A stretch of 64,000 bases of DNA from Cryptomeria japonica (taxonomy: Eukaryota; Streptophyta; Pinopsida; Cupressales; Cupressaceae), in assembly GCF_030272615.1 (NCBI RefSeq), contig NC_081410.1, positions 289,045,957 through 289,109,956 on the forward strand. The letters run 5' to 3'. A program made the position numbers and the translations under genes. The notes below the pieces were generated by a model. It made no database searches. It was given only the letters and a program-made list of their open reading frames with translations, and was not told the DNA's origin. Positions within the stretch are counted from its first letter, which is position 1; each line of letters opens with the position of its first letter. Shown piece by piece: positions 13,526 through 25,076 of this stretch.

Positions 13526-14060
13526 ATGGATGAAAGTGTATTACAAGAGATGGTGGGTACTATAACCACTTCATCCAAGGTGGCCTTCATAAAGAGAGAC
13601 ATACCCACATATAGGATTAGGCATAATGATCCTTTACATCTAGAAGCCTATTTTCATAACAATAAAATAAGAAGAGTTCTCATAGATGGAGTGGAAGTAA
13701 TAAATATCTATACCCGTAAGTTGATTAATGAATTGGGTTACTCCCATTTTCACATAGACCAAACTAATAAAATCAGCATCAAAGCCTATGATGATGAAGA
13801 ACATCCTTCAGAAGGATTGGTCACATTACCATAACAAATTGGACCAGTTACTATAGATATCAGATTCCAAGTGTTGGACAAAGAATTAGGATATAGCATG
13901 CTATTAGGACACCCATGGATACATGCCATGCAGGCGGTGCCTTATACTTTTCATCAATGCATCAAATTCCTAGTCAATGGACTAGAAATAACTATGCATG
14001 GAGATCCTAACCCCTTTCAGCATTGCAATACCTTAAGATAAAGTACAGACAATCAAGTTC
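13526..14060 (+). pseudogene. Retropepsin-type protease of element A, first copy
   Basis: The aspartic protease would cut the Gag-Pol polyprotein. The sequence runs from DESVLQEMVGTITTSS through DPLHLEAYFHNNKIRR to RRVLIDGVEVINIYT (about 13670-13710), where the catalytic D-G is kept but the usual D-G-G-A/T-G-L-N has become DGVEVIN. The domain continues past a stop at 13832 to LLGHPWIHAMQAVP (about 13900) and ends near GDPNPF. A second, better aligned copy lies at 16483-17079. Stops and altered active-site neighbours make it inactive. Confidence 0.8.
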
Positions 14061-15441
14061 TAATTAATCAAGTAGCACCGCTTTCTACACAAATGGACTC
14101 ATTAACAATAACATAAGCGCAAAAATATACACCTACAGTACCTTATTTACAAATTAAAGATGTCAAGTGTGGGGGATATTCCATCTCTAGTACATCAAAT
14201 GTCAAGCAATTATCTCTTTCTCCTAGATCTTTTGGGAAGCCTTAGACTACTTTGATAAAACAAAATAAAGGAAAGGTGATAGTTAGATACTCAGAATCAT
14301 GCTCATTAATTAGATGAGGAGAGTTATAGGAAGAATATTTAGAGGAAGATGCCAATCAATGGTTATATAAAGAAGAAGATGACATGACAATAACCCAATT
14401 ACCCTTAGATTAGTATGGCAATGGTTTCAAAATGCTATAGAAACATGGGTTTGATGGTACCACAGGCTTAGGACTACAAAACCAAGGAAGAATAGAACAT
14501 GTTTTACCTCAAGAGAACCTGAAGAGTCAAGGGTTAGGGTATAAACATGTCACAAATATAATAGAGGAAAGACAATGAACACTTGACATATTGAATAAGC
14601 CAAGACTAGTGTCAGAAAATATACCTTAGAATCAGTCATCAATGTGGGTATAAAATTAGATGGTGAAGATCATAGAAGCGAGAAAGCAAAAACCTACCCT
14701 AGTATAAAATCAGATGGTGAAGATCTCAGACATATTTTACATGAAACTAATGAGACATCACCTAACAATATGGTACTTGAATAATTTTCACAAGCAAATG
14801 TGGTAAAAGAGACTGAATTACCACCTGCAAATGAGCTTAATACTTGGATTCTGTCAATACTTTTACCAAGCGAAACATACCTAGCTCTACCAAATGAGTC
14901 AGATGAAGAAAGGTTGGAACATCTTATACTAGGCTTGAGGAGAGTCTCCACCACACAAACAAGATCCACAAGCCAAAAACAAATTCCATTACAAGAACAA
15001 GATGAGATAAGTGACACAACATCAGATAGTGGAACATATATAGAAAGTATGAGAGATTCTCACGACTATGAATTTCTATCTGTTCAAGACAGTAGCCCAT
15101 GAACAATAGACATGAAATTTGACAAACAATCACTCATTGATGATAACATTGTCTACAAAGATGTTTAGAACATACAGGTTTGCATGATGTCAAACACTTC
15201 TCTAGTAAACAAAAGCAAATATTTATCCCTTATACATTCACATCTAATTGACTGGGGGCAAGAGAGCTCACCAAATCTGGACTAGTTTGAGAATGATAAA
15301 GCTATTGCAAAATTCCTTGGTGTTAGATAAGGGTTTCCCTATGGTGATCATAAGGCATGATTTGCAATAGACTTAGATAGAAGACATACTTTGGAGAGGC
15401 TAGCTCAACCTCAAATCTAGATGAATTAGAAGAGAGAAAAA
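14061..15441 (+). pseudogene. Protease-RT linker of element A with G-patch-like motif, first copy
   Basis: Around 14395-14560 the frame reads YGNGF...KHGFDGTTGLGLQNQGRIEHVL. This has the glycine spacing of a G-patch (G-aromatic, hydrophobic, GYxxGTGLG, then G-E-P-I), an RNA-binding motif. The rest (14800-15102: INELNTW-like, LPSETYLALPNES, LILGLRRVST) is a conserved but unnamed linker also present at 25490-25789. Stops are frequent. G-patch naming is by pattern only. Confidence 0.55.
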
Positions 15442-16164
15442 ATGACTAGAGGAAGATTGGATGACCTTCCCATTGATATAGAACAATTAGCACTCCTTAT
15501 GGAGGAAATAAAAGAAGTTAACATTGGAGATGCTAAAAATATAAATAAAATTCATCTAGAAAAATCTCTAAATCCTATAGAGAAAGAGAACTTCATCCAG
15601 TTCTTTAAGAAAAGACCCATCAACTTTACATGGTATTATGCAGATATGCCAAGGTTGGACCCTGAGTTGGTATTACATCACTTACCTCTATTACCAGGAA
15701 TAAAGCCATACAAGAAGAAGTTGAGGAAAATGCATCCTCATATAGCCTTACTAGTCAAGATCGAATTACAAAAACTATTAGATGTGGGTTTCATCGTACC
15801 TATTGATTATGCAAAGTGCATTTCCAATTTAGTCCCATAGACTAAACATTCTAGGGGTATCTAGATTTGTATAGATTTTAGGGATCTTAATAAGGCTTGT
15901 CCCAAAGATGATTTCCTGCTCCCAAATATTGACATGATTGTAGATCTTACAACAAGGAATGAAATGGTATCACTTATGGATGATTTTTCTGGTTAGAATC
16001 AGATCGGAATAGCACTAGAAGACCAAGCTAAGACAACATTCACTTGTCCTTGGGGTACCTACTACTGGAATGTGATGCCTTTTGGTATAAAAAATGTAGG
16101 AGAAACATATCAAAGGGCTATGACCACATTGTTTCATGACATGATACATGATATCATGGAAGAT
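15442..16164 (+). pseudogene. Reverse transcriptase N-terminal half of element A, first copy, cut by rearrangement
   Basis: Shows RT family motifs: KRPINFTWYYADMPRLDP, LLPGIKPYKKKLRKMHPHIA, DVGFIVPIDYAKCISNLVP, then after a stop ICIDFRDLNKACPKDDFLLP, PWGTYYWNVMPFG and HDMIHDIMED. It stops exactly before the YVDD catalytic motif, where the sequence jumps back to gag/protease DNA (junction at 16164/16165). It could not make an active enzyme. Confidence 0.85.
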
Positions 16165-17270
16165 CCTTTTGTGAAGCATAATCAAGGATAAGACTCTACA
16201 TCAAAAGGACATGACAATATGGCCAACTACACCAAGGTTGCATACGATTATACAATCAATGCAATTAGTAAAGGGGATGCAATGTTAGAAATCATCTCCA
16301 TCAACCCTAGAAACAAAGATTGTGCAGTGATCATCCACATATCCAAAATCACATTGCAAGGAGTGCGTCCTTAGGCACCTCATCAAACAAGCAACTTTGA
16401 TGTTGTGGATTAGCTAAAGAAGACTCTCGCTCAAATATCACTCTTTGAGTTACTCAAAATTTCACCAACTCATAGAGAAATTTTGGATAAAGTATTGAAA
16501 GATTCAATAGTATCCATAGACATGGATGAAAGTGTATTACAAGAAATAGTGGGTACTATAACTACTTCATCCATGGTGGCCTTCATAGAGAGAGACATAC
16601 CCATAGATCAGATCGGGCCAAATGATCCTTTACATCTAGAAGCCTATTTTAATAACAAGAAAATAAGAAGAGTGCTCATAAATGGAGGGACAGGACTGAA
16701 TATCTATACCCTTAAGTTGATCAATAAATTGGGTTACTCCTGTTTTCACATAGAAAAAATCAACATCAAAGCCTATGATGATGAAGAACATCCTTTAAAA
16801 GGATTGGTCACATTACCAATACAAATTAGACCAGTTACTATAGATATCAGATTCCAAGTGTTGGACAAAGAATTAGGATACAACATGCTATTAGAATGCC
16901 CATGGATACAAGCCATGCAGGCAGTGCCTTCTACTTTTTATCAATGCATCAAATTCCTAGTCAATGGAGTAGAAATAACTGTGCATGGGGATCCTAACCC
17001 CTTTCAACATTGCAATACCTTAAGAGAAAGTACAAACAAACAAGTTCCAATTAATCAAGAAACATCGCTTTCTACATAAATGGGCTCATTAACAATAACA
17101 AAAGCACAAAAAGATACACTTGCGACACCTTTAAAATTTAAAGATGTCAAGTGTGGGGAATATTCCATCTCTAGTACATCAAATGGAAAGAAATTATCTC
17201 TTTCCCCTAGATATTTTAGAAAGCCTCAGACTACTTTGATATAACAAAATAAAGGAAAGGAGATAGTCAG
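16165..17270 (+). pseudogene. Second copy: gag tail and protease of element A
   Basis: Begins in the gag tail (DPFVKHNQG), then a protease frame at 16483-17079: MDESVLQEIVGTITTSS, DRIGPNDPLHLEAYF-like, RRVLINGGTGLNIYTLKLI, MLLECPWIQAMQAVPSTFYQ. The catalytic Asp of the LIDGG motif is Asn here (LINGG), so it is dead by substitution though the frame is open for nearly 200 codons. The DNA is interrupted at 17270 by element B and resumes at 25077. Confidence 0.85.
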
Positions 17271-18498
17271 TGTAATGGTGGGAAAATGGTGAATGATAGA
17301 TCAAGAAGGAAACTACCCTTTCCCTCAAAGAGAGATGAGAGTTTCGCTATTGATTACCCTTCAAGAACTTTTCACCATTACATTAGGAAGAAGGGGATGA
17401 TAATTCACTAGATTCAATCTCTCCACACAAAGATGGTAGATTCAATTATGAATGAACTTGAAATGTTAAGCTAATCCCCTCTTCCTTATTTGATTTGGAA
17501 AGGAATTGATTGAATTATGTAGTGCAAAAGTGACAAAGAACTGATTATAACTTGAGATTGGAATATGGGATGAATTTGTGCACCTAGATCTGACAAAAAA
17601 ATGTTGAGATGAAGTTGCCTTGTGAATTTGAGGAAAAGTTGCCTGGACAGTGGTGAGAATGTACACAGTCTTCCGAAAAATCTGCAAAACAAAAAGGGTT
17701 TTTCCACCTCTACAAATGAAGCCCAAATCCGAAAGTACAACTGTGTACCTACAACCTACACATAGAAAAGAGAGGAAAATGGGTTGGGATTGGAATTTTG
17801 CCTTTAGGTCAAACCCCAGTTTTGGAATTAACCAAGTAATGAAAGAAAGTACTTGCAAGCAGATGTAAATGAAATACTAAATTGCAAATCACCTCAAGGG
17901 AGGTTGTAGTATCAATGTTGATAGAAATGCTTGTGTGGAATTGTATGTTGGAATCAATCTCATCTTCAATGGTTGAATCCTTGACTTGAATGCAACACCT
18001 AGCATTGAAGGAAGACTTGAGAATGCTCAATGCTGGTAAAGAATGCTTGAATGCTTGAATGCTTGATCACTTGTGCAACTTGAATCTCTCCAACTTATGA
18101 AAGTGAGAGAGAGAATTCCCCCTTAAATACATGTTTTCAGATTTGAATTTTGTCATGGGCTGACATTGGGGGAGTTTCCCATCTGAGGCACAATTGACAA
18201 TGCAAGCCTAGGAAGGGTCTTGCCCCAAAATAGGGTAGGGATAGGGGTGTGATGCCCTTTTCCTAGGAGGAAAAGGGTGGCACACCCCTATCCAAGGGGT
18301 GATAGTGGTGCCATGCCCCTGTCCTACCCCTTTCTCTAGGGTAGAGTGCAAATGGGGTGATGTAGAGGCCAAGGAAGAAGTTGTTTCTGCAAGCCGAGCA
18401 ATCTCCAGTCTTCGATTAGGCTAGAGGATTTTAGTTCACATGTGTGAGGACCCTAATGCAGTCAAAAATTGCTAGGGTCACAATTTTATGACACTACA
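17271..18498 (-). repeat. 3' LTR of element B
   Basis: Plus strand TGTAATGGTGGG...GACACTACA, 1,228 bp. Its relative at 23854-25071 shares sequence along its length with scattered changes. It holds the intact hairpin at 18239-18293. Read on the minus strand it starts TGTAGTGTC and ends CCATTACA. Confidence 0.9.
18239..18293. other. Long inverted repeat (hairpin) in the B LTR
   Basis: GGATAGGGGTGTG (18239-18251) pairs perfectly with CACACCCCTATCC (18281-18293), and inside it CCCTTTTCCT pairs with AGGAAAAGGG. At the same place in the other LTR (about 24825-24870) the stem is broken by substitutions and a deletion. Confidence 0.8.
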
Positions 18499-18515
18499 CT
18501 TTTTAGCCCCCACTT
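18499..18515 (-). promoter_or_regulatory. Polypurine tract of element B
   Basis: The minus strand reads AAGTGGGGGCTAAAAAG directly before the 3' LTR start (TGTAGTG). It would prime plus-strand DNA synthesis and fixes the minus orientation of the element. Confidence 0.75.
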
Positions 18516-19249
18516 TAGCAAGAGTATAAGCGTACATCAATAATGTTGGTAAAGTATAAGGAAACAAGTTTGAAAGACTTTTACCATGTCAAGGAGGCAA
18601 GATAAGACAAGCTCCCAATGGACTTAGGATCTTATGACTTTGATTGACAAAGTAAAAGGGAAGATCGAGAAGGGGAGAAATATGACCACAAGTAGAAAAG
18701 TTCCCTTCACTATGAGTCATGAAAGCAATGATAAAAAGATTACAAAGCAAAACAAGGTTTGCTAAGTAATTCTAAGTATCACAAGAAGGAAAGTATGAGT
18801 AAAGTGTATGCCCCCATGTTAAAGTGATCACATGCACCTTATCAGGAGAGATTTCTTTAAGGTAGGATACATCAAGAGAGAGAGGAGAGAGGGGGCACAT
18901 GATCACACAGATTTAGCCCCCAATTGAGGTATAAACCCAAGGATAATGAACACAAAACATGAGGTAGTGTTGCTTTCCTCAGGGTCAGTATGTTGTATGA
19001 TAACTAATGTATATCATGTATGTATATGCATATAATAATATTTATTCTCCAAATAAGGACACTACCTTAGAAGAAAGGGAAGAGAGGATGTCTTTTGAGT
19101 CAACACGAAAGAGACCAAGAGAAGATCTCAATGCTTTGTATTGTCCCCAAGTAGACATTAAGGGAATAATAGAAGAACATGGATACACATAGAAGAATGG
19201 TCACAAAAGAGAAAGGAAGGAGAGAGAAAGATCTACAATGCTAATATTG
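18516..19249 (-). other. 3' untranslated part of element B
   Basis: Noncoding between the end of the gag-protease frame and the polypurine tract. The plus strand shows purine-rich runs such as agagagagaggagagaggggg (near 18870) but no gene or further domain. This is where RT and integrase would be in an autonomous relative; none is seen. Confidence 0.6.
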
Positions 19250-22200
19250 CTAATCTAGCATGACATCTGCCTCCCGATCTCGCTGATCACTATTTTGAGA
19301 AGGTGAGAAACATGCTAGAGGAGAGATATCGAGCACAACAGATGGATCTATCACACGATCCAAACAAGGAATATGCTCATGTTGTAAGTCACTTTGTTCA
19401 ATTCTAGGATCTAGGATTAGGGTTTGTGAAAACTCACCCAATAAGTGCTTATCTATATCAACATACTCATACTCAATGTCAGAAGCATAGGAGTTGTATT
19501 AACATTATGAATAATAATTTTACCCATTTCTTCATCAAAGTTTAAAGAAAGAGGAGCAGGAACATGAATAGAAGTAAAACCATCACATGTTTTATGTAGC
19601 TTATGATTTGGAGATGTAGGTTGAACATCTTGCTTAGGAGAAAAGAGAATCATGTAAAATGTTGGAGTATGTAGAAATTGAGTATTTTGAGGGATAGCTT
19701 CATGAGCTTGAACTAGACGTCTTCGTTGGTATTCTCTCACACAACAATTCCATTGAGTCTTAGTGGAAGGCTGAGAAGGAGGAGGAACACTTGAAAAAGT
19801 AGGAATATTCTCTCCTTGATAGTTGAAGGTTTAGGTTGAGGTCTTTTTGGTTGAACAAGAGGAGAAGTAGACCTCTTCTCTTGATAAGAGGAAGAAGGTG
19901 GAACTGTGCCATAGAAAGGAGGATTATTAGGTGTAGGAAGGAGACTAGGTTTATCATGAGGAGGAGGTATAGGTCTAACCTTAGGAGGAATATTGGTGTT
20001 CTCCTTAAGAGAAGGTAAAGTCATATCCATAGGAGTAGGTGGACAATTTTCCTTAGGAGGGAGATTAGTTCTATCCAAGAGGGGAAGAACCTCATCTTGA
20101 AGAATAATAGGAATGTCAAGTGTTGGCGATCTAGGTTGACTTAAGGATAAGATCATATCGTTATTCCATTTTTTATAAGATTGAAAAAGAGCATTGCTCC
20201 TTGATGGAAGAGATTGAAATTGTTTAGGCCAAAAGAGATCAATTGGAACACCGAGGCTTCTTTCGGATGCACGAAATAAGCTATGGTTCACAGTTATGAT
20301 TTCTCCATTGTGAGTAAATTTAAGACACTTGTGGATTGGAGAAGCAATATCCTTTATGGAAGATAACCAAGGATAGCCCAACTTCACACATAATTTCTTA
20401 GAAGAAGGTATGATAACAAAGTCAACATCCATGGATTTAGCATGAACTTCAATAGGAAGAGTGATAGAACCAATGGTAGGACAAGAGAAGCCATCAAATA
20501 ACTTCACAACTACATTAGAAGCATCATATAGTGGTTTATGCAATCATAAAGTGAAAAGATATTCTTCAGTTATGATATTAACCATGCAAGATGGATCAAT
20601 CAGGGGACCACAACAAGGGATATCCTTAACCTTTGCAACTATGTATAAAGGGCCATCGGGTGCTCTAATGGTCTCACTAGGGTCAAATGTAATACAAAGA
20701 TCCTTAGGCACATCTTGTGTTTCTACCATATTAACCAAGTTTGGAGCCATAGAGGTGAATTCTTCCAAAGTGAGAGAATTAGGCACAATCTCAATAACAT
20801 TAGAGGTATGAGATTCCAAGGGATCAATGAAAATCTTAAGATTTTGATTCAAAGGAGCAACTAATTTATTCCCTTTATCATTCACACCTACCATAGATAT
20901 AGTATTATTATCAATCAAGTCTTGAACGTTATTTTTGAATGCAAAATATTTCTTAGTGTCATGACCAGGTTGACGATGAAATTGGTAAAAGGAATTATTA
21001 TCAAAATAAGGAGATGCAAGTTTGGAAGGATCAATTTGTTTTATAGGAGGAAGTTTGATAAAAATTTTGTGCAACAACTGAGACATAATACTATGTAAAG
21101 ATTCATTCAAAGGAGTAAAATGTCTTTCTCTTTGGAAAATTTTAGAAATAGAAAGCACACCTATTGTAGCATTCACATGATTGTTGTTGATTGGATCATT
21201 GAACTTGATGAAGCTTTTTGTTGGTTTTAACTTCACAAATGGTTGTTGAATACTCTCCCCCTTATCACTCAGAGCCATAGGAGTGGATTACTCCATCTGA
21301 CTCACAGCCAGTTGATAATTGTGGAGTGTTGTGCACAATTGTAGAAAGGAAGTAAACTCACACAAAAGAAGCTTTCCCCTGATGTCTTTTTGCAAATTAG
21401 AAATGAAAATTATTTGAATATCATTATTAGGTACATGAAAAGAAATTTGAGCACACAAATGTTTATATCTACCAATGAAATCAGTCACTTTTTCTTTAAC
21501 ACCTTGTTTGCAATGCATTAAATCAGTCAAAGTGATTTTAAGACCAATGTTGTTTTGAAATTGTTGAATGAAAGCTTTTGCTATTTGTTGAAAGGAAGTG
21601 ATAGAATAAGGAGTTCATGAGAAATACCATTGTAAGACCTTATCTCTTAGTGTTCTTGTAAACAATTTTGCAACCAATCATTGATCATAAGCAAAATCAG
21701 TACACAAGGTTTGAAATGTTTTGACATGCGTAAGAAGATCACCTTTTCCATTATAGAGTTCTAATTGAGGGATCTCAACATGTTTAGGTGGAATGAATTT
21801 AACAATATCAAGATAAATTGGGCTCGCAACATCAAAGGTGGGCACACTAGACTTGGATTGACTCATGGAAGCAATTTGTTGTTGTAAGGAAGACATGGTT
21901 TGAGCAAGATTGTTAATTGTCATTTTGGATGTTAGACATAGGTGATTGAGAAGGTGGTGTGATGTTGTGGAAAGAAGGAATGGACTGAGAATAAGGTGGT
22001 GGGATATTATGATAAGTAGGCATTGGTGATGATTGGGTAGGAAAAGGGACACTTAAAGGAGGAATAAAGTTGTTACAGGAATTGCCCCCTTGTGTCACAC
22101 TGATTGGTTAAAGAATAATAAGAACACTCATAGAAGACATAGGTATCGATGGAGGACTAAATGAAGAAGAGAGATTGCCCCCATGACCTATGGTTGTAGG

Positions 22201-22644
22201 GATGACATTTTGAGTTAAAGTAGCCATTATGTTAGATGTGAAAGTAGGAATTCTAGTCATAAGATTAGTCAAAGGAATAGAAGAATTGACTTGTGTTGAA
22301 GGTTGTGAGTAACCTAGGGTTTCGACACAACTCTTGATAGGCATGACATTCGAATCAACAATATGTGCAATGCCACACAATATATCAGTTCTATTCTTAT
22401 CACTTTGAATCATGAGCTTAAGGCCTTCAATTAATGGAAGAGCTTCACTATTAGGGTATTCTTGAGACATCCATTATTGAAAACTATCAAATTGATTGTC
22501 CAATGTGGAAAGTTGATCTAAAGAAATACTAGTTAAAACTTCTTCTTCATCATGGGATCCCTCAATGGGGTGAATGGGAACATGATTAGGATGGGAAGAA
22601 TTAACATTATCCTCATTAAAGAAGTCACCCAAATTAGGCTCCAT
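19250..22644 (-). pseudogene. gag: gag-protease gene of element B, broken
   Basis: Read on the minus strand from MEPNLGDFFNED at 22644. A Pro/Ser/Gln-rich N-terminal part (to about 21910) precedes the gag core: FIPPKHVEIPQLELYNGKGD, then after a TGA VAKLFTRTLRDKVLQWYFS, and LMHCKQGVKEKVTDFIGRYK (21288-21530). Next comes FTPLNESLHSIMSQLL and an HRQPGHDTKKYFAF motif (zinc-finger-like, Cys lost). A protease-like domain follows near 20545-20610 (GPLIDPSCMVNIITEEYL, catalytic D kept, next G replaced by P) with LGYPWL downstream. The tail to 19250 is proline-rich and unrecognised. There are two or more frameshifts, and some stops look like CGA to TGA. Confidence 0.8.
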
Positions 22645-23837
22645 CTCCCTGGTAATTAAACCTTGGGATGCCTTAATTCTAATGCTTCGTCTAATGGGGA
22701 TATGATAGGTAGGACTAATAGTGGTAAAACTAATGCACTAGAGGGAAAATTTGAATGTTGAATTGTGGAACAAAGCTTACAAAATTGAGTAATGCAAAAT
22801 GTAAAAAAATAATGATTACACAATTTGAACTTTGTTGGAGGAAGGGATTGACGCAATTTCCAAAAATGAAAGGAAATTGGAATTTTAAAATTAGGGCCAA
22901 GGGAATACCACTTAATTTTAAAATTAGATTTTTTTAAAATCAGGGTAGACTATAATTAACCTTTTAATTTTAAAAATGTTGAAATTTGAAATGTTGAATT
23001 TGGGAGGTATTTCCGATTCTAGAGGGATCAAAAATCGATAAAATCAGCCAATCTTCTAGATTTAGGCTATTAAATATAGTCATAATAGTCTCCCAAAATT
23101 TCAGGAAAAAAGCCAAGGACCATGGCGGGAACCCACATGGTCCAACTAACTTTTTTCAAAAATTTTCAAGGATGTATATTATGATGATTTTAAAGCTAAC
23201 CCAAAAAAATGGTGAATTTTATGATTTCTAGATGGGAGAAATGAAGGCGTAAATGTGAAAATAGGACCCTATTAGGATTTTAAAGAAAAAGAGGAATTGA
23301 ATTGCAATTTTGAAAAGGGTCAAACCTAATGGATAGGGACACCTTGGAAAATGTTTAGAAATCTAAATGTAACTGAAATTGATTTGAAATTCACACAAAA
23401 TCCAATTAATTTTAAAAAATAGGGTTTGATGACCTAACCACTTAATTTTGAAATTTGAATTTTGGGAAAAAGGGGGGAATTGAAAATTTGAATTATAAAA
23501 TTGAAAACAAACCTGAGAAGAATCAGTAATCTGAAGATTAAGTTGAAATCCAATTTTTGCACAAGTTCAAGATGATCTTTGAATATTAGGGTTTTGACAA
23601 GTAACCTCTTAATTTTGGAAATTTTTGTTGCAAATTGAACAAGACAATGAGGAAATTGAATTTGACAATCAAAACAATTTTTTAGAGCTAAGATAACCAC
23701 AAGCAATTTTTAGAGATCAAAGTTCAATTTTAAATTTAAAAACTAGGGTTTTTAATGAATTAACCACTAAGTTTGTAGAAAGTTGAAACTTTTAAATAAA
23801 AAATATGTAATGTTGTTCAAAGGAAAGCATGCAATAC
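22645..23837 (-). other. Leader of element B
   Basis: Lies between the PBS and the gag start on the minus strand. It is AT-rich with many AAATTTTGAA-like words and no coding frame I can support. Confidence 0.6.
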
Positions 23838-23840
23838 ATT

Positions 23841-23850
23841 GGGTTCACCA
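23841..23850 (-). promoter_or_regulatory. Primer-binding site of element B
   Basis: The minus strand reads TTTGGTGAACCCAATG just inside the 5' LTR end; TGGTGAACCC is three bases from the LTR. It shares TGGTGAACC with the F1/F2 family. The tRNA was not assigned. Confidence 0.65.
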
Positions 23851-23853
23851 AAA

Positions 23854-25071
23854 TATAATGGTGGGAAAATGGTGAATGATATATCAAGAAGGAAACTACC
23901 CTTTCCCTCAAAGAGAGATGAGAGTTTCGCTATTGATTATCCTTCAAGCACTTTTCACCATTACATTAGGAAGAAGGGGATGACAATTCACTAGATTCAA
24001 TCTCTCCACACAAAGATGGTAAATTGAATTCTAAATGAACAAGGAATGTTAAGTTGATCCCCTCTTCCTTGTTTGATTTGGAAAGGAATTGATTGAATTA
24101 TGTAGTGCAAAAGTGACAAGGAATTGATTATAACTTGAGATCAGAATATGGGATGAAGTTGTGCACCTAGATCTGGTAATTAAATGTCGAGAAAAAGTCA
24201 CCCTATGAATTTGAGGAAAAGTTGCCCAGACTGTGATGGGAATGTACACAGTCTTTTGAAAAATCTGTGAAATGAAAAGGGTTTTTTTGCCTCTGCAAAT
24301 GAAGCCCAAATCTGAAAGTATAGTTGTGCACCTACAACCTACACATAGAAAAGAGATGAAAATGGGTTGGGATTGGGGGTTTACCTTTAGGTCAAACCCT
24401 CGTTTTGGAATTAACCAGGTAATAAAAGAAAATACTTGCAAGTAGATGTAAATGAAAGACTAAATTGTAAATCACCTCAAGGGAGGTTGTAATAGAAATG
24501 TTGATAGAAATGCTTGTGTGGAACTATATCTTGAAATCAATCTCCTCTTCAATGGTTAAATCCTTGACTTGAATGCAACACCTAGCCTTGAAGGAAGACT
24601 AGAGAATGCTCAATGCTGGAAAAGAATGTGTGAATGCTTGATCACTTGTGCAACTTGAATCTCTCCAACTTCAACCTCTCCAACTTATGAAAATGAGAGA
24701 TAGAATTCCCCCTGAAATACATGTTTGTGGATTTTAATTTCATCATAGGCCGACATCAGGGGAGTTTCCCACAAGAGGCACAACCAACAATGCAAGACTA
24801 GGAAGGGTCCTGCCTCAAAAATAGGGTAGGGACAGGGGCACCACACCCAATGTCACGCCCCTATCCAAGGGGAGATGGTTGTGACATGCCCCTATCCTAC
24901 CCCTTTCTCCAAGGAAGAGTGTGAACAAGGTGATGCAAAGGCCAAGGAAGAAGCTATTTCTACAAGCCGAGCAATCTCTAGTCTCCGACAAGGCTAGAGG
25001 ATTTGAGTCTGCATGTGTGAGGACCCTAATGCAGTAAAAAATTGGTAGGGTCACAATTTCATGAGACTACA
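23854..25071 (-). repeat. 5' LTR of element B
   Basis: Plus strand TATAATGGTGGG...GAGACTACA, 1,218 bp, aligned end to end with 17271-18498. The terminal TG (plus strand) has become TA. Many single-base differences and one deletion in the hairpin region show an old insertion. Confidence 0.9.
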
Positions 25072-25076
25072 ATCAG

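Larger units (their letters stand above)
13171..16164 (+). repeat. First copy of a 2,994-bp tandem duplication inside element A
   Basis: Starts ccttttgtgaagcataat and ends atggaagat. Directly after it the sequence ccttttgtgaagcataat begins again at 16165. Both the entry point (13168-13170) and the exit point carry GAT (AGAT with one more base), a microhomology. The second copy is 16165-17270 plus 25077-26927, split by element B. By eye the copies differ by roughly one base in ten. Confidence 0.85.
17271..25071 (-). mobile_element. Element B: gag-protease-only LTR retrotransposon inserted in A
   Basis: Bounded by two LTRs (17271-18498 and 23854-25071) with flanks GTCAG (17266-17270) and ATCAG (25072-25076), a 5-bp target-site duplication with one mismatch. 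Removing it restores the sequence seen in the first copy of A near 14287 (gatagttagatactcag). All coding DNA is on the minus strand: gag and a protease-like domain, with no RT, RNase H or integrase. It therefore needed enzymes from another element, like TR-GAG-type non-autonomous elements. Confidence 0.9.

Noticed and set aside
17466-24441. Minus-strand frames in both LTRs of B (17466-17858 and 24049-24441) with similar peptides
   Set aside because: They are similar because the LTRs are copies of each other; position in the LTR and decay give no support for a gene.
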